From the NCBI RefSeq assembly GCF_016881065.1, contig NZ_WXYN01000022.1, forward strand, positions 186,001-250,000: a stretch of DNA of 64,000 nt, in the 5' to 3' direction. This DNA comes from Planococcus soli. GTDB taxonomy: Bacteria; Bacillota; Bacilli; Bacillales_A; Planococcaceae. Shown here one piece after another: positions 9,082 to 17,317 of the stretch (position 1 is the stretch's first letter; every line of letters begins with the position of its first letter). The notes under the pieces are model-generated. The model had not been told where the DNA came from, did no database searches, and worked only from the letters and a program-made list of their open reading frames with translations. The translations under genes were made by a program, and so were the position numbers.

Positions 9082-9753
9082 ATGGAAAATTACCCGAAAG
9101 CTTTTATATATGACTTGGACGGCATCATTACCGATACAGCAGAATTCCATTTTTTAGCCTGGCAAAAACTTGCCGATGAAATCGGCATCCCAATCGACAG
9201 AAAGTTTAATGAACAGCTTAAAGGGATCAACCGCATGGACTCTTTGGATCGTATTTTGGAATTGGGTACTTCGGGACGGGTATTGTCCGATTCGGAAAAA
9301 GTGACCTTGGCTACACGAAAAAATGAATACTATTTGGAATTGATCGAGTCGATCAATCCATCTCACATTTTACCCGGCATTGAACTTCTGCTCCAAAAAA
9401 ATAAACAGCAACACATAAAAATCGCACTCGGTTCTGCCAGCAACAATGCACCGGCCATTTTAGACAAACTCCAGCTTACGGGCTATTTTGATTACATCGT
9501 TGATGCGTCTAAAGTGAAAAAAGGAAAACCGGATCCGGAAACTTTTACGACGGCCGCTGCTGCCCTTGGGGTTGCTCCGGATGACTGTGTCGGCATCGAG
9601 GATGCAGCTGCAGGCGTTGAGTCCATTAATAGGGCAGGCATGTTTTCAGTGGCTGTGGGCGATGCCCATCATTTAGCTGCCGCCGATTACTTGGTAGAAG
9701 ATACAGCCCAGCTGATTTTTGAAGATATTATCGCTCATTATGGCAACCGCTAA
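9082..9753 (+). CDS. pgmB: beta-phosphoglucomutase
   Basis: A 223-residue HAD-superfamily enzyme. The nucleophile/acid pair Asp11 and Asp13 sits in YDLDGIITDTAE, and the GSASNN, KGKPDPE and CVGIEDAAAGVES blocks are the other HAD motifs. It converts beta-glucose 1-phosphate, the product of the two neighbouring inverting GH65 phosphorylases, into glucose 6-phosphate in the cytoplasm. The length and motifs fit PgmB well. AAGGAGG lies just upstream. Its position between the regulator and the second phosphorylase supports the pathway. Confidence 0.92.
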   Translation: MENYPKAFIYDLDGIITDTAEFHFLAWQKLADEIGIPIDRKFNEQLKGINRMDSLDRILELGTSGRVLSDSEKVTLATRKNEYYLELIESINPSHILPGIELLLQKNKQQHIKIALGSASNNAPAILDKLQLTGYFDYIVDASKVKKGKPDPETFTTAAAALGVAPDDCVGIEDAAAGVESINRAGMFSVAVGDAHHLAAADYLVEDTAQLIFEDIIAHYGNR

Positions 9754-9801
9754 AACCAATTAATCTGCCCGAAAAGTAATTTGAGCAAGGAGTGAAACAC
9801 G

Positions 9802-12075
9802 ATGACTTGGAAATTGACGAAATCAGAACTGGATCATGAAAATCTGTTGATCAATGAAAGCCTGTTATCATTGGGCAACGGTTATCTGGGAGTCAGAGGG
9901 AATTTTGAAGAAGGCTATAAACCCGGTTTTAGTTCAATACGAGGGACCTATATAAATGCATTTCACGATGATATCGAAATTACATATGGAGAAAAGCTTT
10001 TTGGTTTTCCGGATAAACAACAAAAGATCCTCAACTTGATTGATGGACAAGGCATCGAGATCTATCTTGACGGTGAACAGTTTTCAATGTTTGAGGGAGA
10101 GGTTCTTAGCTGCGAACGGAATTTGCATATGGACAAAGGATATGCAGAACGCATTGTCCATTGGAGATCGCCGAAAGGCAAAGAAGTAAACATTCATTTC
10201 AGAAGACTGATTTCATTTGCTAGAAAAGAGTTATTTGCGATCGATGTAAAAATAACACCGCTTCGCGGCGTACAGCAAATCAAAATTTTTTCCCAGGTAA
10301 ATGGAGATGTGTCAAACTTTGTGGACAAAGAGGATCCGCGGTTAGCTTCCGGCCACGCTAAGCGCCTTGATATATCAGAAGTCCGCCAACAGGATGGACT
10401 CAGCATTGTCAAAAACACAACCTATGCGACCAAGCTTGAAGTTGCCTGTGTTGCATCGACGAGCATAACAGCAGAAACCCATGAACATAAATATGAGCAA
10501 ACTGAATATGGAATTGGAGAAAGCTACGCCTATTCAAGCAACGAGCCACTTCAGTTCACCAAGTACAATGTCTATACAGACAGTTTAAGGCACGGCGAAC
10601 CGGTAGTAGAAAAAGCCGTTGCCATCCAACAACAACTTCGCACCATCTCGTTTCAAGAGCTGCTTCAAGAGCAAAAGGAATATCTGGATGCGTTCTGGAA
10701 AACATCAGATGTGGAAATTGACGGAGATGCAAAAATTCAAGAAGGCATCCGATTTAATCTCTTTCAATTGCTGCAGTCTGTAGGCAAGGATCCTGCCAGC
10801 AACATTGCTGCAAAAGGATTGTCGGGGGAAGGGTACGAAGGACATTATTTCTGGGATACGGAAATTTACATTTTCCCGGTTTTCCTTATGACCAACCCTG
10901 AAATCGCTAAAAATCTATTGCTGCATCGCTACTCTATTTTGGACAGTGCCAGAGAAAGAGCCAAAACCATGGGCCATGAAAAAGGGGCGCTGTTTCCGTG
11001 GCGGACAATTACCGGTGCGGAAAGCTCTGCATTTTTCCCGGCCGGCACTGCGCAGTACCATATAAGCGCAGATATCGCTTACAGCTATATTCAATACCAC
11101 CTGGTGACAAAAGATGATGAGTTCCTCAAGAAGTACGGCGCAGAAGTGCTGTTTGAGACTGCGCGCCTATGGGCGGATACTGGGCACATGAAGAACGGGA
11201 AATTCCGTATCGATGATGTTACAGGGCCGGATGAATACACGTGCATCGTCAATAATAATTACTACACAAATGCAATGGCCAAACATAATCTGTTGTGGGC
11301 AGCGAAAATTTATAAATGGTTCAAGGAACATGACAGCGAGGGTCTGCAGCAATTGCAGGGCAGGCTGCAGCTGACGGAAAACGAAGTCACGGACTGGCAG
11401 GATGCTGGAGAAAACATGTACCTGCCATATGACGAATCCGAAAAGATCAGCGCGCAGGATGACAGTTTCCTGCAAAAAGCCCGCTGGGACCTGGAGAATA
11501 CACCAGAAGAGAAGTTCCCGCTGCTGCTGAACTACCATCCGTTGACGCTGTACAGATACCAGGTCTGCAAACAAGCCGATACAGTGCTTGCCCATTTCCT
11601 ATTGGAAGATCTGCAGGATTTTGAAACCATAGAAAACTCCTATAATTATTATGAGCAAATCACTACCCATGATTCGTCCTTGTCTTCCTGTGTCCACAGC
11701 ATCATGGCATCGAAATTGGGCTATGAAGAAAAAGCCTATGATTATTTCATTGAAACAGCCCGACTGGATTTGGAAAATACCCATAAAAACACTAAAGACG
11801 GCCTCCATATGGCCAATATGGGCGGAACCTGGCTGGGCATCGTTTATGGATTTGCCGGGCTTAGAGTAAAAGAAGCAGGCCTGTCATTGGCACCGTCTCT
11901 TCCGAAAGAATGGAACTCCTATACGTTCCATATGCAGTATCAAGGCAGGCTGATCCGGGTGCATAAGGCAAAAGAATCTGTATCCTATCTATTAGTGGAA
12001 GGTGACGGGTTGACCATATTGCATCATACGAAACCCGTGCATCTTGAACAAGGCAATGAAGTTCGAGTTGTTTAA
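9802..12075 (+). CDS. GH65 family glycoside phosphorylase (second copy)
   Basis: A 757-residue GH65 enzyme, clearly divergent from the copy at 1690. It has SLLSLGNGYLGVRGNFEEG near residue 30, KGLSGEGYEGHYFWDTE near residue 335, and the catalytic Glu478 in TGPDEY. The length matches the B. subtilis maltose phosphorylase class, but trehalose, kojibiose, nigerose or glucosylglycerol specificity cannot be excluded. It should release beta-glucose 1-phosphate for PgmB. It closes the operon and is followed by a strong terminator. Having two paralogues with one PgmB suggests two linkages or two chain lengths are processed. Confidence 0.88.
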   Translation: MTWKLTKSELDHENLLINESLLSLGNGYLGVRGNFEEGYKPGFSSIRGTYINAFHDDIEITYGEKLFGFPDKQQKILNLIDGQGIEIYLDGEQFSMFEGEVLSCERNLHMDKGYAERIVHWRSPKGKEVNIHFRRLISFARKELFAIDVKITPLRGVQQIKIFSQVNGDVSNFVDKEDPRLASGHAKRLDISEVRQQDGLSIVKNTTYATKLEVACVASTSITAETHEHKYEQTEYGIGESYAYSSNEPLQFTKYNVYTDSLRHGEPVVEKAVAIQQQLRTISFQELLQEQKEYLDAFWKTSDVEIDGDAKIQEGIRFNLFQLLQSVGKDPASNIAAKGLSGEGYEGHYFWDTEIYIFPVFLMTNPEIAKNLLLHRYSILDSARERAKTMGHEKGALFPWRTITGAESSAFFPAGTAQYHISADIAYSYIQYHLVTKDDEFLKKYGAEVLFETARLWADTGHMKNGKFRIDDVTGPDEYTCIVNNNYYTNAMAKHNLLWAAKIYKWFKEHDSEGLQQLQGRLQLTENEVTDWQDAGENMYLPYDESEKISAQDDSFLQKARWDLENTPEEKFPLLLNYHPLTLYRYQVCKQADTVLAHFLLEDLQDFETIENSYNYYEQITTHDSSLSSCVHSIMASKLGYEEKAYDYFIETARLDLENTHKNTKDGLHMANMGGTWLGIVYGFAGLRVKEAGLSLAPSLPKEWNSYTFHMQYQGRLIRVHKAKESVSYLLVEGDGLTILHHTKPVHLEQGNEVRVV

Positions 12076-12130
12076 GAACAGACCCCATTCCGCAACTGGA
12101 CTCGATAGCTGACTGATTCGCATGAAAACT

Positions 12131-12180
12131 ACAATCCCCCCATCAGGTGCTGTTCAGCCTGATGGGGGGATTGTGTGTTT
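12131..12180 (+). terminator. Terminator of the GH65/ABC operon
   Basis: ACAATCCCCCCATCAGG pairs with CCTGATGGGGGGATTGT (about 17 bp) around a 10-nt loop, followed by GTGTTTT. Confidence 0.85.
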
Positions 12181-12216
12181 TATGAAGGAATAAATACCGA
12201 GGTCTAATTTACAAAG

Positions 12217-12252
12217 AAAAACCCGACAGAATCCGCTTTCTGTCGGGTTTTA
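12217..12252. terminator. Terminator of the sulfonate-type ABC operon
   Basis: AAAAACCCGACAGAA pairs with TTCTGTCGGGTTTT. The A-tract on the left becomes a U-tract for the minus-strand operon that ends at 12259. Confidence 0.85.
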
Positions 12253-12258
12253 TATCGT

Positions 12259-13245
12259 TTAGTCCAGAAATTCTGTATTTGTCAATAAAGCGAAGTCCGG
12301 TTGTTCTTTCAGGAATTTCAAATCGAAAGAGGAATCGCCAAATGCCTGGATTTCTTCAGGTGCAAGAGCGGTATCGAAGATCATATTGTCCCATGCTCCA
12401 TCAATGATGGAAGCTTCAAGTTTTTGGCCAGTAATTTCATCGATTGTATTGATCGTAATTTCTTTTGACTCATCCGGGTTTTCGGCGATAAATTCAGTAG
12501 CTTCTTTATGCGCATCAACAATACCTTGCACCACTTCAGGATTTTCCTCGATCAGTTTGTTCGAAGTCACCAAGACAGATGCAGGCATTGTCGAACCAAA
12601 TGAGATTTCATCCGGCTCGATGATGACTTTCGCACCGGTATTTTGTTTCAAGACCGAAGCCCAAGGTTCTGGAGCTACAGCGACATCGACTTTTTCGGTA
12701 GCAAACAAAGCTTCATATTGAGCAGGGTTTCCTGTTTGGTGAAGCATTTCACCGCCAATGCGGTTTGAAGTGATGTTATGTTCTTTCATGAAAGTCTCAA
12801 ATTGGACATCGTGTGTGCAGCCAACGCGCGGCGTGATGAATGTCTTGCCGGCAAAATCCTCAACTGACTCAATACCGCTGCCATTGCGGGCCATGACAAC
12901 CGTACCGCCGGAAGCGCCGCCTGCAACCATGGTAACATCTGCACCGTTTGTGTAGTTGTTCATTGCCGGACCAGGTCCGACCAGGCCGGCATCGATATCA
13001 CCAGTTTTCAGAGCAGTCATAAAATCCGCACCATCTGCAAATGTGACGTATTCAACAGCGGTGCCATCTTCCAGATTTTTTTCATACAAAGCCTGATCTT
13101 TAGCGACCATGGCAGGAACGTGATCCAGGTTCGGGAAATAGCCGATAGTGACAGAAGATGAGTCTTCGCTTGCGCCAGGTGAACCGCAGGCTGCCAAAAT
13201 GCCAACCAAAGCGACTGGTGCCATAAGTGTGTAAATACGTTTCAT
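12259..13245 (-). CDS. ABC transporter substrate-binding lipoprotein, SsuA/TauA-like
   Basis: A 328-residue lipoprotein with lipobox LAAC (Cys20) and the SsuA/TauA/NMT1-like fold. Visible blocks are IGYFPNLDHVPAMVA, GDIDAGLVGPGPAMN and PRVGCTHDVQFETFM. It should bind an aliphatic sulfonate, taurine or related organosulfur anion outside the cell; a nitrate-like ligand is less likely given the neighbours. The true start is ATG 13245, preceded by AGGAGGAACTTATCTT; a longer frame upstream is a shadow of the permease gene. It is the last gene of a three-gene importer operon (ATPase, permease, binding protein). Confidence 0.85.
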   Translation of the reverse strand: MKRIYTLMAPVALVGILAACGSPGASEDSSSVTIGYFPNLDHVPAMVAKDQALYEKNLEDGTAVEYVTFADGADFMTALKTGDIDAGLVGPGPAMNNYTNGADVTMVAGGASGGTVVMARNGSGIESVEDFAGKTFITPRVGCTHDVQFETFMKEHNITSNRIGGEMLHQTGNPAQYEALFATEKVDVAVAPEPWASVLKQNTGAKVIIEPDEISFGSTMPASVLVTSNKLIEENPEVVQGIVDAHKEATEFIAENPDESKEITINTIDEITGQKLEASIIDGAWDNMIFDTALAPEEIQAFGDSSFDLKFLKEQPDFALLTNTEFLD

Positions 13246-13304
13246 AAGATAAGTTCCTCCTGTAAATATAATTGGTATGGGTAGTTTCTTGCTGTAGATG
13301 GCTT

Positions 13305-14060
13305 TTATGTTTCCAGTCCCCAACGCTTGAGGACATTGTTTTCGATTCGCTGGAAAATCATCAGGTCGACAATGGCACCGACGACGCCGATGATGATCAT
13401 CACGCCGATGACCAGCGACATATTGCCGAAATCGGATGCATAGCGCAGCGTGTAGCCGAGGCCGGGGCCGGAACTTAGAAGTTCTCCGGCCATCAGCGCC
13501 CGCCAGGCAAATGCCCATGCAAGGCGTGCACCTGTCACGAAATATGGAACAGATGCGGGAATGATGACTTTGATGAACAGATCCAGACCATTCGATCCCA
13601 TTGTCCGTGCAGCTTTGATGAACAAAGGATCGACATTCTTGATGCCGGTGCGGACATTCAGGATCATGACGAATGTTCCACCTAGAATGACGACAAAAAT
13701 GATGGATCCTTCACCAAGCCCGAACCACATCATGGCTAATGGCAGCCAGACGATGCTTGGCACACTTTGCAGCGCGAGCACCAAAGTTCCGAGTGTTTCA
13801 TCTGCCGTTTTCGAGCGTGCCAGCAGGATGCCGACACCGGTGCCGATAATGACCGCTGCAACCAAACCAATCAGCAGCCTGCGGAAGCTGGCGGCAAGAT
13901 CGTAGACAAGTGTCATATCAGCGAATCCCGCCACCAGCGAATCGTAGACGCTGACAGGGGAAGGGAGTATGGTTTCATGCCACAGTTCAAAGCGGGAACC
14001 GAGTTCCCAAAAAACAATGAGCGCGGCGAAAAATATAATGCGTTTAACTGCCGGCTTCAT
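13305..14060 (-). CDS. ABC transporter permease, SsuC/TauC-like
   Basis: A membrane protein of about 251 residues with six helices. LPSPVSVYDSL near the N-terminus and the EAA-type loop (KAARTMGSNGLDLF) are typical of the sulfonate/taurine/nitrate permease family. I place the start at ATG 14060: the codon-like ATG at 14075 is itself part of the ATGAGGAGC ribosome-binding site. The start lies inside the 3' end of the ATPase gene, indicating translational coupling. Confidence 0.88.
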   Translation of the reverse strand: MKPAVKRIIFFAALIVFWELGSRFELWHETILPSPVSVYDSLVAGFADMTLVYDLAASFRRLLIGLVAAVIIGTGVGILLARSKTADETLGTLVLALQSVPSIVWLPLAMMWFGLGEGSIIFVVILGGTFVMILNVRTGIKNVDPLFIKAARTMGSNGLDLFIKVIIPASVPYFVTGARLAWAFAWRALMAGELLSSGPGLGYTLRYASDFGNMSLVIGVMIIIGVVGAIVDLMIFQRIENNVLKRWGLET

Positions 14061-14832
14061 ATGCTTGCTCCTCATCTATGACTTTATCGATTTCTGTTTT
14101 CAAAAGACCCATGATCTGTTCTTCCAATGCAGCGATTTGCTGTCGGTGCTGTTCACGCGGCCGCGGGATATCAACTGTGATATCGGTCAGGATGGTTCCA
14201 GGACGCGTACCCATAACGATGATGCGGTCAGACAGTTTGATCGACTCGGAAATGCTGTGGGTGACGAAGACGATGGTCTTTTTCGTATCGATCCATATTT
14301 CTTCGAGCTGGCCATGAAGGCGGCTTCTCGTTTGTTCGTCTAAGGCGCCAAAAGGCTCGTCCATCAACAGGACGGCAGGGTCCATTGCGAGCGACCTGGC
14401 AATTGAGACGCGCTGCTGCATGCCTCCGGATAATTCATGGGGGTAATGGGAAGGGTAGTTGCTAAGCTGTACCATTTTGAGGAAGTGCTGGGCACGTTCT
14501 AATCCCTCTTTTTTGGACATTTCTTTGCGCAATGGGAACATGACATTTTCCGTCACATTCATCCAAGGAAACAGGGCGGCCTGTTGGAATACCATACCCC
14601 GATCTTTCCCAGGCTTCACGACTTTTTTTCCGTCTACGATGATTTCACCTGAAGTCGAGCTGACAAGCCCGGCGATCATCGACAGTAAAGTGGATTTCCC
14701 ACAGCCGGAGGGCCCCAGTATTGAGACGAATTCCCCTTTTTTGATCGATAGGTCGATATCCTTCAAGACGGTATTCGGTTTGTTATTTTTATCGAAATAG
14801 ACTTTGTTGATTTGCTTTGCTTCAATAAACAT
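14044..14832 (-). CDS. ABC transporter ATP-binding protein, SsuB/TauB-like
   Basis: A 262-residue ABC ATPase with Walker A GPSGCGKST, signature LSGGMQQRV, and Walker B VLLMDEPFGALD followed by the H-loop VTHS. It drives the neighbouring permease. The overlap with the permease gene and shared strand show one operon. It is preceded by a near-consensus promoter at 14884-14911. The family is shared by sulfonate, taurine and nitrate systems; the adjacent cysteine synthase and rhodanese favour organosulfur uptake. Confidence 0.9.
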   Translation of the reverse strand: MFIEAKQINKVYFDKNNKPNTVLKDIDLSIKKGEFVSILGPSGCGKSTLLSMIAGLVSSTSGEIIVDGKKVVKPGKDRGMVFQQAALFPWMNVTENVMFPLRKEMSKKEGLERAQHFLKMVQLSNYPSHYPHELSGGMQQRVSIARSLAMDPAVLLMDEPFGALDEQTRSRLHGQLEEIWIDTKKTIVFVTHSISESIKLSDRIIVMGTRPGTILTDITVDIPRPREQHRQQIAALEEQIMGLLKTEIDKVIDEEQAYEAGS

Positions 14833-14883
14833 GGATGGCCACCGGTGATAAAACCTACCTTTCCTATCGGATAATATTATTAA

Positions 14884-14911
14884 AGTATAGTAGAATGATA
14901 GGGATTGTCAA
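14884..14911 (-). promoter_or_regulatory. Promoter of the SsuBCA-like operon
   Basis: On the minus strand TTGACA (14906-14911) and TATACT (14884-14889) are 16 bp apart, an almost perfect sigma-A promoter. The short leader carries ATAATATTATCCGATAGG just after the start, a possible sulfur-regulator target that I cannot assign. Confidence 0.65.
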
Positions 14912-15039
14912 GATGAGAATGCAGAAAAAACTGTTTTCTTATGGAATAAAGTAATTTTCTTGTTATTTGATCGTGTTGAGTTTGATTCAAACAAGACCGA
15001 ATGTATATAAAACTTCTACTAAATTAAATATAAAAAAGG

Positions 15040-15161
15040 GCTGACGTCCATTCCAGCGGACGCTTTCCGCGGGCTTGCGCCGAACTAACTCGGGCTATAC
15101 GCCCGAGTGGATTTCGGCACTGCGCTACCCTGCAGGAGTCGCCGCTTCCATTCCCGTCAGC
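15040..15161. repeat. GC-rich structured extragenic element
   Basis: A 122-bp block, GC-rich against AT-rich flanks, is bounded by GCTGACG and its inverse CGTCAGC. It holds a central perfect 8-bp hairpin (ACTCGGGC / GCCCGAGT, 15088-15108) and the segments GGACGCTTTCCGCGGGC and TGCAGGAGTCGCCGCTTCC. These segments resemble an extragenic repeat that I recall from Bacillaceae and Planococcaceae genomes. No coding potential is evident. Membership of a dispersed family is recollection, since only one clear copy lies here. Confidence 0.55.
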
Positions 15162-15174
15162 TCGTTTACGTTTA

Positions 15175-15216
15175 AAAACCGGCAAAGAAAAGGATTGCTT
15201 TTCTTTGCCGGTTTTA
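15175..15216. terminator. Terminator of cysK
   Basis: AAAACCGGCAAAGAAAAG pairs with CTTTTCTTTGCCGGTTTT around a tiny loop. It serves the minus-strand cysK gene and could also terminate read-through from the other side. Confidence 0.85.
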
Positions 15217-15267
15217 TATTTTGTAGTTATGAGACAGCCCCCTAAACTACAGTATCTGAAAAATTTT

Positions 15268-16188
15268 TTATTCGTCGAACAGGTTCATGCTCAAGTAACG
15301 TTCACCGGTATCCGGTGCGATACACAGCACTTTTTTGCCGGCACCTAAGCGCTTGGCAAGTTCGATTGCGGCATAGATGGTGGCGCCGGCAGATGGGCCG
15401 ACAAAGATTCCTTCTTCACGCGCCACTCTTTTGAAGATATCGATTGCGTCTTCATCGTTGATCGCCATAATTTCATCGTACACTTCCGTGTTCAAGATAG
15501 CAGGGATAAAGCCGGGGCTCGTGCCCACCAGCTTATGTTTGCCGGGCTTTCCGCCGGAAAGAACAGGAGATCCTTTTGGTTCTACAACAGCAACATAAAG
15601 TTCTGGAAGATGCTCTTTCAAAGTTTCGCCAGTTCCTGTGATGGTGCCGCCAGTTCCGGCCGATGCGACAAACGCATCCAGTTTGCCATCCATCTGCTCG
15701 AGAATTTCCAGTGCAGTCGTGGTGCGATGGATATCCGGATTTGCTTTGTTTTCGAACTGCTGCGGAATAAAGCTGTTCGGAATCTCTTTCTGCAGCTCCA
15801 GCGCTTTGCTGATTGCGCCAGGCATCTTGTCATCGCTTGGCGTCAGCACAACTTCAGAGCCAAAAGCCTTCAATAGATTGATGCGTTCCTTTGTAGCATT
15901 GTCCGGCAATACGAGAACAGAACGATATCCTTTGGCGGCAGCGACCATGGCGAGGCCAATGCCGGTATTGCCGCTGGTAGGTTCGATGATGGTTGCGCCT
16001 TTTTGGATCAATCCTTCTTTTTCAGCTGTTTCGATCATATTGAAAGCGGCACGGTCTTTGACGCTTTTTGTTGGATTGAACATTTCCAGCTTAACGTAAA
16101 CATCCGCGGCACCCTCTGGAACGATGCGATTCAGTTTAACGACTGGTGTATCGCCAATCAATTCGATGATATTGTTATATGGTTTCAT
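15268..16188 (-). CDS. cysK: Cysteine synthase (O-acetylserine sulfhydrylase)
   Basis: A 306-residue PLP enzyme. The cofactor Lys44 lies in TKSVKDRA, the substrate loop is EPTSGNTGIG near residue 67, and the phosphate cup is SAGTGGTITGTG near residue 175. It joins sulfide with O-acetylserine to give cysteine in the cytoplasm. Length and motifs match CysK/CysM. It sits beside an organosulfur-type importer and a sulfurtransferase, making a sulfur assimilation block. AGGAAAGG precedes the ATG. The leader upstream contains a two-tier hairpin (16228-16275) that may be regulatory. Confidence 0.92.
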   Translation of the reverse strand: MKPYNNIIELIGDTPVVKLNRIVPEGAADVYVKLEMFNPTKSVKDRAAFNMIETAEKEGLIQKGATIIEPTSGNTGIGLAMVAAAKGYRSVLVLPDNATKERINLLKAFGSEVVLTPSDDKMPGAISKALELQKEIPNSFIPQQFENKANPDIHRTTTALEILEQMDGKLDAFVASAGTGGTITGTGETLKEHLPELYVAVVEPKGSPVLSGGKPGKHKLVGTSPGFIPAILNTEVYDEIMAINDEDAIDIFKRVAREEGIFVGPSAGATIYAAIELAKRLGAGKKVLCIAPDTGERYLSMNLFDE

Positions 16189-16227
16189 GGAAACAACAAC
16201 CTTTCCTATATAGTGGAATCTACAGCC

Positions 16228-16275
16228 GACTCCATTTTGCTGCCACTTAAAATCTTGCAGCAGGCAATCGGAGTC
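16228..16275 (-). promoter_or_regulatory. Two-tier hairpin in the cysK leader
   Basis: In the minus-strand leader, outer arms GACTCC/GGAGTC (16228-16233 with 16270-16275) enclose inner arms TGCTGC/GCAGCA (16238-16243 with 16257-16262). No T-box sequence or SAM-riboswitch core is visible. A regulatory role is a guess from position and symmetry. Confidence 0.35.
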
Positions 16276-16376
16276 TCCTAATTGACGGAGAGAAACTCAG
16301 ACTTTATTCTACTAGTATAACGCAATTTTGTTAATCATATTGGATTGCTCGGCTTATTAAATAAGGAGGCTGCATA

Positions 16377-17270
16377 ATGGAACAGATACCTTTAATCGTC
16401 AGTACGGATTGGCTGGAGCAGCATTTGGGTGATCCAAAGCTGCGCATTGTGGACGCCACAACGTTTATGGAAATGTCCGAAAACGGCGGACCGCCTTCTG
16501 TCTATTCAGGAAAAGCTTCCTATGAAGAAGCGCATATTCCGGGAGCAGTCTACGCCGATTTGCTGAATGAACTGTCGGACCCGGGATCCCCACTGCCGTT
16601 CATGGCACCGCCGCGGAATCATTTTATCGAAAAAATGACTCGACTCGGCATAGGGGATGACAACTACACAGTTATTTATGATCAGGGAGCACTCGTGGAA
16701 AATCCGGTGGTTGCAGCCTATTGGGCTTCGCGGCTGGCATGGCAGATGAAGTATGAAGGGTTCGAAAATATTGCCGTCCTGGATGGCGGTTTGCCGAAAT
16801 GGAAAGCGGAAGGCTGTCCGTTGACGGCTATTCCAGGAAATTATTCACCCGCATCCTTTACTGGACAGCGTCGTCCGGAATTGCTTGCCACTAAAGAAGA
16901 TGTGCAGAAGGCGACTGGAGATGACAATATTGTCCTGATCAATAGCTTATCGCCCGAAGATTACAGAGGAGAGACGGATACATATCCGAGAAAAGGCCAT
17001 ATTCCAAGCAGCGTCAATGTTTTTTTTGGCAGCCATGCCGATATGGAAACGAAAAGTATGCTCAGCGATGCTGCACTGCGGGAGCCATTTGAAAAAAATG
17101 GTGCACTGGATCCGAATAAAAAAGTCATCACTTATTGCGGAGGAGGAATTGCCGCCACCTGGACTTCGCTTATCCTCAATAAACTTGGCCAAAAAAACGT
17201 AGCCGTCTACGACGGATCGCTGAATGAATGGACGAGCGACCCATCCTGTCCCCTCGTGAAAGAAAGCTGA
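16377..17270 (+). CDS. Sulfurtransferase with two rhodanese domains
   Basis: A 297-residue tandem rhodanese. The N-terminal inactive domain includes RIVDATTF and HIPGAVYADL. The C-terminal catalytic domain has HIPSSVNVFF and the active-site Cys254 in TYCGGGIAAT. It transfers sulfane sulfur from thiosulfate or 3-mercaptopyruvate to an acceptor. The CGGGIA loop differs from the classical CRKGVT and CGSGVT loops, so donor choice is unclear. AAGGAGG precedes the ATG. It is divergent from cysK and ends at a long hairpin shared with adenine deaminase. Confidence 0.88.
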   Translation: MEQIPLIVSTDWLEQHLGDPKLRIVDATTFMEMSENGGPPSVYSGKASYEEAHIPGAVYADLLNELSDPGSPLPFMAPPRNHFIEKMTRLGIGDDNYTVIYDQGALVENPVVAAYWASRLAWQMKYEGFENIAVLDGGLPKWKAEGCPLTAIPGNYSPASFTGQRRPELLATKEDVQKATGDDNIVLINSLSPEDYRGETDTYPRKGHIPSSVNVFFGSHADMETKSMLSDAALREPFEKNGALDPNKKVITYCGGGIAATWTSLILNKLGQKNVAVYDGSLNEWTSDPSCPLVKES

Positions 17271-17316
17271 CCAAAAGACCGCGCTGCCTTTGAAAAGGCA
17301 ACGCGGTCTTTTGGTG
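17271..17316. terminator. Bidirectional terminator, sulfurtransferase / adenine deaminase
   Basis: ACCAAAAGACCGCG-TGCCTTT pairs with AAAGGCA-CGCGGTCTTTTGGT, with one bulge, between convergent genes. Confidence 0.85.
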
Positions 17317-17317
17317 T

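Noticed and set aside
13246-13518. In-frame N-terminal extension of the SsuA-like binding protein
   Set aside because: The extension is Arg/His-rich, overlaps the permease gene, and removes the signal peptide from the N-terminus; ATG 13245 has AGGAGG and a standard lipoprotein start.
16189-16376. T-box or SAM riboswitch upstream of cysK
   Set aside because: No T-box sequence (AGGGTGGAACCGCG-like) and no S-box core were found; only the nested hairpin is reported.
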